Source: Bin55 sp963667455 (GTDB taxonomy: Bacteria; Pseudomonadota; Gammaproteobacteria; Pseudomonadales; Azotimanducaceae). Taken from it: a stretch of 64,000 bases of DNA. Below, one piece after another: positions 51,443 through 60,900 of this stretch (positions are counted from its first letter, which is position 1; every line of letters starts with the position of its first letter). Location: positions 463,990 to 527,989 of the forward strand of contig CAXXFR010000026.1 of NCBI GenBank assembly GCA_963667455.2, written 5' to 3'. The notes under the pieces are model-generated. The model was given only the letters and a program-made list of their open reading frames with translations. It was not told where the DNA came from and ran no database searches. The translations under genes and the position numbers were made by a program.

Positions 51443-52486
51443 ATGTCGTCCGACTCCAACCTGCCACCTTCCACACCTCTTGATGTACGCCTCGGCCTGA
51501 CCGATCCTAAGGACGTTTCCCACCGACTTCGATGGGGAATTCTGGGCGCGGGCAACATTTCTCGTCAGTGGGTGCTCAGCACGCGAGCTTGTCCAGGATC
51601 GGAAATAACTGCCGTTGCGGCTCGAGATATGGATCGAGCCAAAGAATTTGCACAACGGCTTTCGATTCCTTCCGCCTACGACAGCTACGAGGAGATGGCC
51701 AATTCACCTGATGTCGACATCGTCTACATCGGCACGATCACACCGTTGCATAAGGCGCACACATTGCTCTGCATCGAGGCGGGCAAGCATGTGCTCTGCG
51801 AGAAACCGCTGGCTCAGAACAGCGAGGATGCGCGAGAGATGTACGAAGCTGCTGAGAAGAAGGGCGTGATGTTGCAAGATGGGATGTGGACACGGTTTTT
51901 CCCTGCCGTCGATCATGCTAAGTGCTTGATCGATTCCGGTGCGATCGGAGACGTTCGACTGGTACAGGCCGACTTCTTCGACCCGATCTACACGATTCAA
52001 GCAGCACCATTAGGCTTCGGAAAGGACAATCAACCCACCAAAATCACTGCTACTGGCAAGAGTTCCGGGGCCGCCGTTATTGAATACGGCGATGGAAACT
52101 GCGCCGTTTTGACGTTTCCTCCCTTCAATGCCGAATTAGCCGAAGTCACAGAAATAATTGGTACGAAGGGGCGACTGACGTTGGGACAACCAGGTCATTG
52201 TCCCACTGATCTCACAGTTCGCATTCCACCCGAACGTGGGGTTCCCTCGCGCTATCGAACCCAAGGGGCACCAGCTCCTGTTGAGCACTTCGTCTATCCA
52301 CTTCCTTGGGGTGTGTCCATACCGATGCCGTTTCCAAACCAGCACGGTTTTCTATATCAGGCCGAGGCGCTTCACCGATGCTTGGCGGCAGGATTGAGGG
52401 TATGCCCGCAATACGACAAAGTGGACTCGCTACATGCCATGGATGTGTTGACGGAAGTAACCCGACAGAGATACTCAACCAATTAA
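51443..52486 (+). CDS. Gfo/Idh/MocA-family oxidoreductase
   Basis: This is an NAD(P)-dependent dehydrogenase of 347 residues with an N-terminal Rossmann fold ('RWGILGAGNISRQWV') and the family motif EKP in 'HVLCEKPLAQN'. The layout is closest to the dimeric dihydrodiol dehydrogenase group, which acts on dihydrodiols or sugars. 'MLQDGMWTRFFPAVDHAK' supports this subgroup. The first 25 residues ('MSSDSNLPPSTPLDVRLGL') precede the fold and may be shorter in vivo. It appears monocistronic. Confidence 0.85.
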   Translation: MSSDSNLPPSTPLDVRLGLTDPKDVSHRLRWGILGAGNISRQWVLSTRACPGSEITAVAARDMDRAKEFAQRLSIPSAYDSYEEMANSPDVDIVYIGTITPLHKAHTLLCIEAGKHVLCEKPLAQNSEDAREMYEAAEKKGVMLQDGMWTRFFPAVDHAKCLIDSGAIGDVRLVQADFFDPIYTIQAAPLGFGKDNQPTKITATGKSSGAAVIEYGDGNCAVLTFPPFNAELAEVTEIIGTKGRLTLGQPGHCPTDLTVRIPPERGVPSRYRTQGAPAPVEHFVYPLPWGVSIPMPFPNQHGFLYQAEALHRCLAAGLRVCPQYDKVDSLHAMDVLTEVTRQRYSTN

Positions 52487-52555
52487 CTGCGGGTCACTCG
52501 TCGTTCACGACACCTTGGCAACTGGCGGTGTGGGAGACCACCAGTTCGATGGCGA

Positions 52556-53011
52556 CTAGTCGAACAAGTCAACCTCAACGTAGGGTGGAGGTTTGTAGTT
52601 GAACCCAGCCAATCTATCGTGGCCTCGCATCGTCAGATTCAACCGCACGTAGAACTTAAAGGTTTCCCCCTCACGTGGCGGATAGTCTCTGCCTTCTAGT
52701 AGCCGCTCATTGTCAACCAGAGACTCGATCAAAGCACCAACTTTGGAGGCATCGTAGTCGGACAATTTTTCGATGAGCTGCTTAGTGCTGGCTCGATATT
52801 CGTAGTCTGATCGTTCTTCTGTGTCAACTATAGTGAGTATTGCCTTGACTAATTCGTTGTCTAGTTGAGGTTCGTCCATAAAGTTCACCCGGAGTGCCGG
52901 GTGGATTCTATGGATTTCGCGGCAAATCTCGAGCAAAAAGTACGCCGAGACAAGCAATTTAGTAACATCCGTTGGCGCGAATTTCTGCGCACTAACAACG
53001 GATTTCACCAC
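52556..53011 (-). CDS. Hypothetical protein, divergent from and crowding the next gene
   Basis: I do not recognise this protein. From GTG 53011 it is about 151 residues, acidic, with a likely helical middle ('LLVSAYFLLEICREIHRIHP') and a beta-rich, aromatic C-terminus ('FYVRLNLTMRGHDRLAGFNY', 'PPPYVEVDLFD'). The open frame extends to TTG 53044, overlapping the divergent SDR gene, so the start is uncertain and the two promoters must overlap coding sequence. Amino-acid composition looks like a real protein rather than a shadow frame. No known domain is seen. Confidence 0.55.
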   Translation of the reverse strand: MVKSVVSAQKFAPTDVTKLLVSAYFLLEICREIHRIHPALRVNFMDEPQLDNELVKAILTIVDTEERSDYEYRASTKQLIEKLSDYDASKVGALIESLVDNERLLEGRDYPPREGETFKFYVRLNLTMRGHDRLAGFNYKPPPYVEVDLFD

Positions 53012-53028
53012 TAAGACGGGAGGCGATT

Positions 53029-54102
53029 GTGGCGGCAATACCAAGAGGCGGAACGGTAGCGGTAACTGGAGCAGCGGGTTTCATCGGCAGTTGGGTCGTC
53101 AAGCTCCTGCTCGACAAGGGCTACCGCGTGCGAGCATGTGTAAAAGATGCAAATGACCCCGAACGATGCGACTTTTTGCGAGCGATGCCGGGCTATTTGT
53201 CGGGAAGACTGACGTTGCATTCAGCCAATTTGGACCAAGAAGGTGCGTTTGACGACATCTTCAAAGGGTGCCACGGAGTTGCTCATGTCGCACACGTAAC
53301 GGACTATCGCGACGAGGACTACGTGAGACGCGTTTGCGATCACTTGATTAAGAGCGTGAACGAGTCCGGCACAGTGGGGCGAGTGATTGTCACGTCAAGC
53401 ATCGCGGCTGTGATTTCGGAAGTGGACATCAACGAACTCAAGCGAAGACCGACACTGTACGAAGATCGCTATCCAGACGAGACGAATCCGAGAAGAACCT
53501 ATGAACGACAGGGTTATTCAAAGGCGAAGGTCCACGCACAGCGGGTGTTCTCGGACGCAGCGGAAGAGAGTGGAGACTGGGATGCCATTACGTGTTGTCC
53601 TGCCGACAACGTTGGGCCAATTCAATCTCCCCATCAGAAGAACATGGGACCTTGGCAGCACTTTGTGGAAATGATGTTGCTGGGAGAGTACTACCAAAAT
53701 GGCGGATATCGCCCCTGGATGACTGTGGATGTGCGAGACGATGCCCTTTGTCACATTGGGCTGTTGGAAAGTCTCTCAATCAAGAACGGTGAACGGTACA
53801 TCGCTTGGTCGACGGACACTCCGAAAGTCGAAGAGATTTGCGCGAGCATCGATCGACTTCTTCCTGAACTAGGACACGACACCCCAGAAGTCACGGACAA
53901 TTTCCCTGACCGCGTCAAAGAACGCGAACAGGAGCTACGCGACATTTGGGCTGGTTGCGATCTGCGCAATGACCGCATCATTGCGGCTACGGGTGTCGAG
54001 TTCCGGCCGTTTGACGAGTCGTTGCGGGACTGTGTGGAATCCTTGCTTGAGATAGCCAAGGTTCAACCGAAGTTGCGTGAAGGATTTTCACTTCCCAGTT
54101 GA
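53029..54102 (+). CDS. Extended SDR / NAD-dependent epimerase-reductase (dihydroflavonol-reductase-like)
   Basis: This is a 357-residue extended short-chain dehydrogenase. The Rossmann motif is 'VTGAAGFIGSWVVKLLL', followed by 'VAHVAHVTDYRDEDY' and 'VIVTSSIAAV'. The catalytic Tyr-x3-Lys is probably 'YSKAK'. The family includes dihydroflavonol 4-reductase and cinnamoyl-CoA reductase-like enzymes acting on carbonyl groups. GTG 53029 has GGGAGG about five bases upstream, a good fit. It precedes the PhyH-type gene on the same strand. The substrate is unknown. Confidence 0.87.
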   Translation: MAAIPRGGTVAVTGAAGFIGSWVVKLLLDKGYRVRACVKDANDPERCDFLRAMPGYLSGRLTLHSANLDQEGAFDDIFKGCHGVAHVAHVTDYRDEDYVRRVCDHLIKSVNESGTVGRVIVTSSIAAVISEVDINELKRRPTLYEDRYPDETNPRRTYERQGYSKAKVHAQRVFSDAAEESGDWDAITCCPADNVGPIQSPHQKNMGPWQHFVEMMLLGEYYQNGGYRPWMTVDVRDDALCHIGLLESLSIKNGERYIAWSTDTPKVEEICASIDRLLPELGHDTPEVTDNFPDRVKEREQELRDIWAGCDLRNDRIIAATGVEFRPFDESLRDCVESLLEIAKVQPKLREGFSLPS

Positions 54103-54159
54103 CCACGCACCGAGACAGCCGCTAGAGTGTAAGGCCATCACTCTTACTCTCGTACGGGG

Positions 54160-55026
54160 ATGAGATCGAGAACTATGTCTGAGAAGTCATCGACTGTTGT
54201 TGGCCTCAGCGGCGAGCAACGCTACCTGTTCGATACGTTTGGGTACTTGATCCTGCCGAACGTTCTGACCGACGAACACGTTGGCGAGCTTCGGTCCACT
54301 CTTCGCCAGGCTACCGAACAATTCGAGCCTGTGGAGCAGCAGGTAGGTCCCTTGCACTGGGACAAAGCCTGGCGAGACGTGCTCGACTTGGACACGTTGA
54401 CCCCGGTTCTGGAGGAAATCATCGGCAATCACGCGATTCGAAATGCAAGAGCCGCTGCAAATCGAAGAGCGTTGCCGACATTCCGACTGGATCACATCAA
54501 CATTCATACTCATGTGAAGAAAGGATTCCCGGGTGGACACCTGCATGGCGGCTGGCAGGGAACCGGTGGCGCCCAGTTTTCCGAGTTTCGCAACGGGCGT
54601 TTCTACAACGGATTGGTTTCGGTAAGTTTTGAACTACACGATACGCATCCGAACGACGGCGGTTTCTGCTGCATCCCCGGTTCGCACAAGTCCAATGTCG
54701 GCATTCCTCGCGAATGGCGAGATCTGAGCAAGGGCATCGCAGATTGCGTGGTTCGCATTCCAGCTGTGCCAGGCGACGCGATCGTGTTTACCGAAGCGTT
54801 GACGCATGGGACTTTGCCGTGGACTTCCGACTCTCCACGGGCAACCCTCTTCTACAAGTTCTCCCCTCACGGAACATCTTGGTCAGGCGACTACTTCAAT
54901 CCTGACGAGTTTCGCAAGTATCCCGATATCGATGATCGCAAACTTGCGATTCTTGAACCTCCCAACGCACGCTATGGCGGAAGACCGACGGATCCGTTGG
55001 GGAAAGCGAAGGAAACTTCGAGCTAG
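54160..55026 (+). CDS. Phytanoyl-CoA dioxygenase (PhyH)-family protein
   Basis: This is a non-heme Fe(II)/2-oxoglutarate-dependent oxygenase fold of up to 288 residues. ATG 54175 ('MSEKSSTVVG') is an alternative start. 'YLFDTFGYLILPNVL' is the family N-terminus. 'GGHLHGGWQGTGG' lies where the HxD pair is expected but reads H-x-H, so the first metal triad may be altered. The distal His and Arg lie in 'ALTHGTLPWTSDSPRATLFYKFSPHG'-like sequence. It follows the SDR gene by 57 bases and precedes a copper amine oxidase, suggesting a small oxidative cluster. Substrate unknown. Confidence 0.8.
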   Translation: MRSRTMSEKSSTVVGLSGEQRYLFDTFGYLILPNVLTDEHVGELRSTLRQATEQFEPVEQQVGPLHWDKAWRDVLDLDTLTPVLEEIIGNHAIRNARAAANRRALPTFRLDHINIHTHVKKGFPGGHLHGGWQGTGGAQFSEFRNGRFYNGLVSVSFELHDTHPNDGGFCCIPGSHKSNVGIPREWRDLSKGIADCVVRIPAVPGDAIVFTEALTHGTLPWTSDSPRATLFYKFSPHGTSWSGDYFNPDEFRKYPDIDDRKLAILEPPNARYGGRPTDPLGKAKETSS

Positions 55027-55196
55027 CGACAGAAATTGTCGATCACTGGTTGGGCGAGTCTCCTGCATGGTCTGAATGGGCTGTTGGGAGCTCTTGACTG
55101 CGCCCCTCTGAGTCCATCGGCTGACCCCGAGCTCTCTCATACAATTTGATTTTGCCTTCGATTGGCAAGTTCCCTCGCCCACGGAATGGACAACTT

Positions 55197-57103
55197 ATGA
55201 CATCTTCAACATCCGCTCATCCTCTGGATTCGCTCAGCGCAGAAGAAATCGAACTTGCTTCCATTCTTACCAAAGAAAAACTGTCGGAAGGCGCTGCGTT
55301 CTGCTCTGCTTCGCTCGTCGAACCCTCGAAACAAGCCCTTGCAGGTAACGGGGATTCTCAGATTGGGTCTAGACGAGTGAAGCTCAACGGATTCGAGTAC
55401 GACTCGTCAAGTCTTGACGGTGGATTCGAGTCGATCGTCGATCTGCAGTCCAAGGAAGTTCAGCTTCGGCGCATCGAAGAAGGTCAAGCTCCGATCGGAC
55501 TTGCCGACGTCATGATGGCGATTGGAATCATCAAGCAAGATCCAGAATGGCAGGAAGCCATGCGAAAAAGAGGCGTGACCAATTTCGACCTGGTGCAGAT
55601 CGATCCGTGGCCGGCCGGTGGATACCAGCATCCGTCGATACCACAAGGCCACCGAGCCCATCGTGGAATAAGTTTTGTGCGAGAAAGCGCTACGGACAAC
55701 GGATACGCCCATCCGGTACAGGGGTTGATCGCACATGTGGACTTGACGGCGGGGAAAGTTGCCCATTTGGAGGACCACGGAGGCGTAGTTCCGTTCCCAA
55801 GGAACCGGGCAAGTACCTGGCCGAGGACTTGCCTGAACTTCAACAGCCATTGAGCGAACTGACTATTCAGCAGCCTTATGGGGTTGGGTTTGAAGTGTCC
55901 GGCAATGCAATCACATGGCGCAACTGGGAGTTTCGGGTCTCGGTCCATCCAGTGAATGGACTGGTTCTTCACCAACTCGGATTTCGGGAAAACGGGAAAC
56001 TGCGGCCAATTCTTCATCGTGCTGCCTTGTCCGACATGGTGGTTCCCTACGGAGCAACGGATCCCATGCATGTCTGGAAGCACGTGCTGGATGCCGGCGA
56101 GGCGTGCATCGGCAATTGTGTGAACTCTTTGAAGTTGGGATGCGACTGTTTGGGAGAAATCCAGTATCTGGATCACTATGCGATCAAGCCCGATGGGACT
56201 TCGCGCCGGATAGAACGAGCCATCTGCATTCACGAAGAGGATTACGGAGTGCTTTGGAAGCACCACGATGCCCTAGCCCAGACAACGGCGGTTCGCCGGT
56301 CTCGTCGCTTGGTGGTGAGCGTGTTTTGTAGCGTTGGAAACTACGACTACGGCTTCTACTGGTACTTGTACTTGGATGGAACCATTCAAATGGAAGTGAA
56401 GCTGACGGGCATCGTTGGGGTTTCCGCGGTCAACGACGGAGAGGAACATCCAGAAACCTCTCCTCTCGTAGCTCCCAATGTAAGTTCTCCCATTCACCAG
56501 CACTTGTTCTGCTTTCGACTCGATTTCGAAGTGGACGGGCCGGAGAACAGCATCTACGAGGTCAACACGGCAGCCCTGCCGACTTCCGAGGAGAATCCGG
56601 ATGGAACGGCGTTTTCGGCAACCACGACTCCATTGCGGTCGGAATTGGAAGCTCAACGAAACGCTAATGCATCCAGTGCGCGATATTGGAAGATAGTCAA
56701 TCCGAAGTCCCGCAACAGATTGGGAAAGGAGACGGCGTACAAACTCATTCCAGATGGACACGGAGTGTCGTTAGCGTCCAAGGATTCGAGAGTTGCCCAA
56801 CGTACCGGATTTTCGCAACACAGCCTTTGGGTTACTCCTTACGAGGATGATCAGCTGTGTGCCGCCGGAGACTATCCCAATCTTCACGTAGGTGGAGACG
56901 GGCTTCCAAAGTGGACTGCAAAGGACCGAGACTTGACCAACCGGGATATCGTGGTCTGGCATACATTCGGCTCAACCCATTTGCCGCGCCCTGAAGACTG
57001 GCCGGTGATGCCGGTTGAATACAGCGGGTTCGTTCTGAAACCGGAAGGGTTCTTTGATCGAAACCCCACGATCAATCTTCCTCCGCATGCAACCAAAAGC
57101 TAA
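55197..57103 (+). pseudogene. Copper amine oxidase (TPQ-dependent), interrupted by a -1 frameshift
   Basis: This oxidises primary amines to aldehydes, releasing ammonia and H2O2. ATG 55197 opens the N2/N3 domains ('LDSLSAEEIELASILTKEK'). The frame shifts by one base near 55797-55800 at a CCC run ('GVVPFP' to 'KEPGKYLAEDL'), then the catalytic domain runs to 57103. The catalytic base Asp is encoded at 56090-56092 ('KHVLDAGE') and the TPQ-forming Tyr at 56342-56344 ('VGNYDYGFYWYLYLDGTI'). Copper ligands lie in 'HQHLF' and near 'THLPRPEDWPVMP'. Repaired, the protein would be about 635 residues, like the Arthrobacter enzyme. Apart from the shift nothing looks decayed, so a sequencing error or a very recent mutation is possible. 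Confidence 0.85.
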
Positions 57104-57128
57104 TAGAGGTCGATCAAACTTCTATTAA

Positions 57129-57179
57129 CTCGAGGGAGACATCGATCTCTCCGGGGAACCGGAAACCCCTACACGGAGG
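57129..57179 (+). promoter_or_regulatory. Structured leader before the aquaporin gene
   Basis: Two small hairpins lie back to back: GGAGA (57135-57139) with TCTCC (57148-57152), and GGGG (57153-57156) with CCCC (57166-57169). A strong Shine-Dalgarno GGAGG (57175-57179) follows nine bases before TTG 57189. The function is unknown. Confidence 0.35.
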
Positions 57180-57188
57180 AAAACGGGT

Positions 57189-57872
57189 TTGTCAGTTGCC
57201 CAAATGTCGGTGCCGATTCGCCTAACTGCGGAGTTCATAGGAACCTTGGTTCTGGTTGCAACGATTGTTGCCGCAGGGATCATGGGCGACGACATGGGTG
57301 CCGGAAACGGTGCACTGATTCTGTTGGCCAAGACTGCCGCAACCGGACCTGTTCTGGCGATCTTGATCGTGGTCTGCGTGTCGCTCTCAGGGGCTCACTT
57401 CAACCCTGCAGTCACCTTCGTTTTCTGCTTGCGTCGCGAGATCGGAATTGGACTAGCTCTGGCCTACGTGGTGCTTCAAGTTGCTGGCGCCGTGTGTGGA
57501 ACCTGGCTAGTTCACCTCATCTTCGAGCAGGAGATCATTCAGTTCTCGGCTAGTCCGACAGGCGGACTGCCACATGCCGTCTCAGAGGTCTATGCGACGT
57601 TTTTGCTTCTCGCTACGATTCTGGGTGCTTTACGCTCTCGGCAGGAGTGGCTAGGACCGATGGTGGGAGCGTACGTATCGGCATCGTATTGGTTCACCGC
57701 ATCGACTTCGGCACTCAATCCGGCCGTCTCGATCGCTCGAAGCTTCACCGATTCGGTGTCCGGAATTGCACTGATGGATCTGCCGTTCCTGATTCCGTTT
57801 CAGCTGATCGGGGCGGCATTGGCGTTCGCCTTCTTCTATCTCCTAGATCGTCACTCAACTGCAAGTCAATGA
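57189..57872 (+). CDS. Aquaporin/MIP-family channel
   Basis: This is a 227-residue membrane channel for water, glycerol or small neutral solutes. It has six predicted helices and two NPA half-helices: 'HFNPAVTF' and 'ALNPAVSIARS'. The Arg after the second NPA is conserved. The start is TTG 57189, chosen because GGAGG lies nine bases upstream while ATG 57204 is too far from it. It follows the amine oxidase gene after 85 bases containing small hairpins. Whether it carries water or another solute is open. Confidence 0.9.
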   Translation: MSVAQMSVPIRLTAEFIGTLVLVATIVAAGIMGDDMGAGNGALILLAKTAATGPVLAILIVVCVSLSGAHFNPAVTFVFCLRREIGIGLALAYVVLQVAGAVCGTWLVHLIFEQEIIQFSASPTGGLPHAVSEVYATFLLLATILGALRSRQEWLGPMVGAYVSASYWFTASTSALNPAVSIARSFTDSVSGIALMDLPFLIPFQLIGAALAFAFFYLLDRHSTASQ

Positions 57873-57927
57873 TGGCATGTGAGTGCACGGACCCGCTCAG
57901 AGTCAGCTAGAACACTTCAGAACAGAA

Positions 57928-57958
57928 AAGCCCCGGCCGCCAACGGAGGCCGGGGCTT
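57928..57958 (-). terminator. Rho-independent terminator of the third TonB receptor
   Basis: AAGCCCCGGCC (57928-57938) and GGCCGGGGCTT (57948-57958) form a perfect 11-bp stem with a 9-base loop. On the minus strand the stem is followed by TTTTC, just past the receptor stop at 57979. It also lies beyond the aquaporin stop, so it may serve both strands. Confidence 0.8.
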
Positions 57959-57978
57959 GCCAATGGATCCCGCTGGAA

Positions 57979-60900
57979 CTACAGGGAATACCTTACTGAA
58001 ACACCCGCAATGCGGGGTTCGGTCAGAAAGTAGTTGCGGAAGAAGCCAGACGTGTCCGACGTCAGGTACATGCCGGTTACGTTGTCCTTGTCCTGGAGGT
58101 TACGAATCCAGCCGCGGACCGACAGCTTGTTGTCTCCGCTGGTGTACATGACGCTGAGGTTGTGCTGCGTCCACGAGTCGATTTCGTCTCCCTTCATGTT
58201 GAACTCACGCGAGTAGGACTCGCTCTGCCAGTAGAAGTCCCAGCGAAGAACGAGGTTGCCGTCCAGGTAGCCAATCGGCATGGCGTAGTCGACTCCAACC
58301 TTGAACGTGTGCTCGGGAGAGTTCGGCAGGCTGTTGCCCTCCAGGTCGCTGAGCAATCCGTCGGACGTCTCCACGCCGACCGCGTTCAGGAAGTTGCGCG
58401 AGAAGTACGCGGGAATGGAAACTCCGAATTCGTTGTCGGGATAGGAGACGGAAACAGGGGACAGCCCGTTTCGGATATCGACGGTCGCGCCCGGCGTCTG
58501 CAGGGCCAAGTTGACGATGTCCTGGGTCAGGTCCGACTTCCTGGCGATGTAGTTGACGCCGGTCAGCGCACCGGCGTCGATGTTGTTGAGCAGAACCCAG
58601 TCGGGATTGCCGGCCGTTCGATTGATTGGATCGATTGAACCATCGCCTTCGACGGTGGTGTTCAAGTATCCGTACGCGTAGTTCACCGACACCTGCGAAA
58701 GCGCTGGCGGACGCCACCAGCCCTCGACGTCCAGTCCCCAGATGCCCGCGTCGATGTTTTCCTGAATGGCGCTGTTGTTCTTGATGCGCGTGACCTGAAG
58801 CCCGTTGTACGCGTACACGTACAACGAACTGTTCAGCTTGATCGTTCGCTCCGCGAGGTAGCTCTTCGTACCCACTTCGAAGGCGGTGATGTCCTCGCGG
58901 TCGAAGTCGAACGATGAGGTGTCTTGGAACGTCGTCGGAATGGCCGCGTTCAAGCCACCGGGTTTGTACCCGGTGCTGATCGAGCCGTAGAACAGGATGT
59001 CCTCGCTGTACTTGTAGTCGACGGTGGCGCGTCCGGTGACCACGGTCCAAGAACCGTCGAACGGACTGCCGGTCAACGCACGAGCTTCACCGAAGGACGG
59101 AGCGATGGGCACCTGCTTGCTGATTGCAACCCGTTCCGGGCTGTACGCTGGTGTCAGCAGCGCGGCGTCGATTTCCTCTTGCGAGACGCCGTAGTACCGC
59201 GCTAGTTCGACCTCGGGTGCACCCGATGCAAATGCTCCAAGCAGCAAGTTCATGGTCCTCGACCAGAACACGCCGGACGCCGCGTTGAGATTGATCAGGT
59301 GGTTGGGATCGAGCAGTCCGAGAGCGTACGCAGCGTTCAGTGCGAGCTCGAGGGGAACGTACTGCGGCGGAACTCCCAACTGAGCGGCCACGAAGGCGCG
59401 TATTCCCGGATAGACCGATGCTTGAACGATGGCGAGGTGGTTGAGGGAGTTGAAGAGCACACTGGTGTCGTTCGTCGACTTGTTGTCCTCGTTGTAGCGA
59501 AGACCGAAGGTCAGGCCGATTTGATCGTCGAGCTGGTAGTAGATTTCTCCGAACACGGACATGCCGTCCTCCGTTCGGCCCGGTTCGCCGTCCGGAGCTG
59601 CGGAATTCAGGAAGAAGCCGGGATATAACGGCGGAAGACCCAGCGCGGGCGCACCGTACATCGACACCATGTCCAAGGTGTTCGAAAGCACGTAGTAGTC
59701 GGTCGTTCGTTTGCGATCGTAGGCAAACACGCCGGCCAGGAAATTCATCTGAGCGTCGAACTCCGAGCGAACCTTGCCTTCGATGACCCAGTACTCGCCG
59801 TAGCCATCCGATTGATCCATGGCGAAGATGCGGGTGCCGTCGAATCCTTCCAGGATGCATCCGCCAAAGATTCCCGCCGTTCCCGCATAGACGTTGCAAT
59901 CGCTTTCGGCGCTGAAGTCGTCTCCTGCTTCGCCAGCCGGCCGGGACATGGGCCATATTCCCGACGGATTGAGCGGAGTTGCACCCAGCGTAGGTCCCAC
60001 GTCGACGTAGTAGTCCTGTTGACTGAGGTAGGTCGCGTCGCCAAACGTGCCGAGAACTTCGAAGTTGTAGTCTTCCCACGTGTAGGTGACACCGTAGGAC
60101 AGAAATTCGCCGGACTCTTCGAAGATCGGGTCGAAATCCGTGTGAACGGATCGAAATCCCACGCTGTCAGGTCGTGCGAATCGGTAGTCTACGACACCTT
60201 CGGCGGGGTCTCCGGAGACGCCGAACGGAATGGCGCCGAGAGCTCCTCCGAAGATTCCACCAGTAGTCGCCCCCAAGTGAGGAGTGTCAAATCCGAATCC
60301 GTCAGGCTTGCATCCTGTGGTGGGCATGTCGTTGCGTTCGCACACCTGGTTGATGATTCGGGCGCGGTCGCTGTCCTCGTCGAACATCGAGAACATCAGC
60401 CAGGCGGACGCGCCGTCGAACAGCTCCCACGCCAGCGACAAGCGAACCGAGTATTGATCTCGTCCGTCGATGTCGTCGTCGACGTTCAATCCCAGTCCGG
60501 CGGCAAGATTCTCCGTAAAGCCGTCTCGCTTCAGAGTCATAAACGCTAGTCGCCCCGCAAATCCATCAGTGATGGGAAGGTTCAGCATGCCGGTGAATCG
60601 ACTGTGGGCGTCGGTGCCGTACTCGAGGGATGCGGAGCCGTCGGTCGTGTTGAATTCGGGCATGTTCGTCACGAAGTTCACCGCTCCGCCGGTTGCGTTC
60701 TTGCCGAAGAGGGTCCCTTGAGGTCCGCGCAGGATCTCGACTCGCTCCAGGTCGAAGAACTCCATCGTGTTCAGGTTTCTCGGCACCGGGATTTCGTTCA
60801 GGTGCGCGGACACACCCGGCTCCGCCGCCGAACCGACCACCAACGCGCCAATTCCTCTGACGCTGAAGCTATAGCCGCCGAAGTTGGTGGACGAGTAGGA

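Noticed and set aside
58205..60549. Several long open frames (245-330 codons) inside the third TonB receptor
   Set aside because: They are Arg-, Gly- and Ser-rich shadow translations of the receptor gene; the receptor frame has clear plug and barrel motifs.
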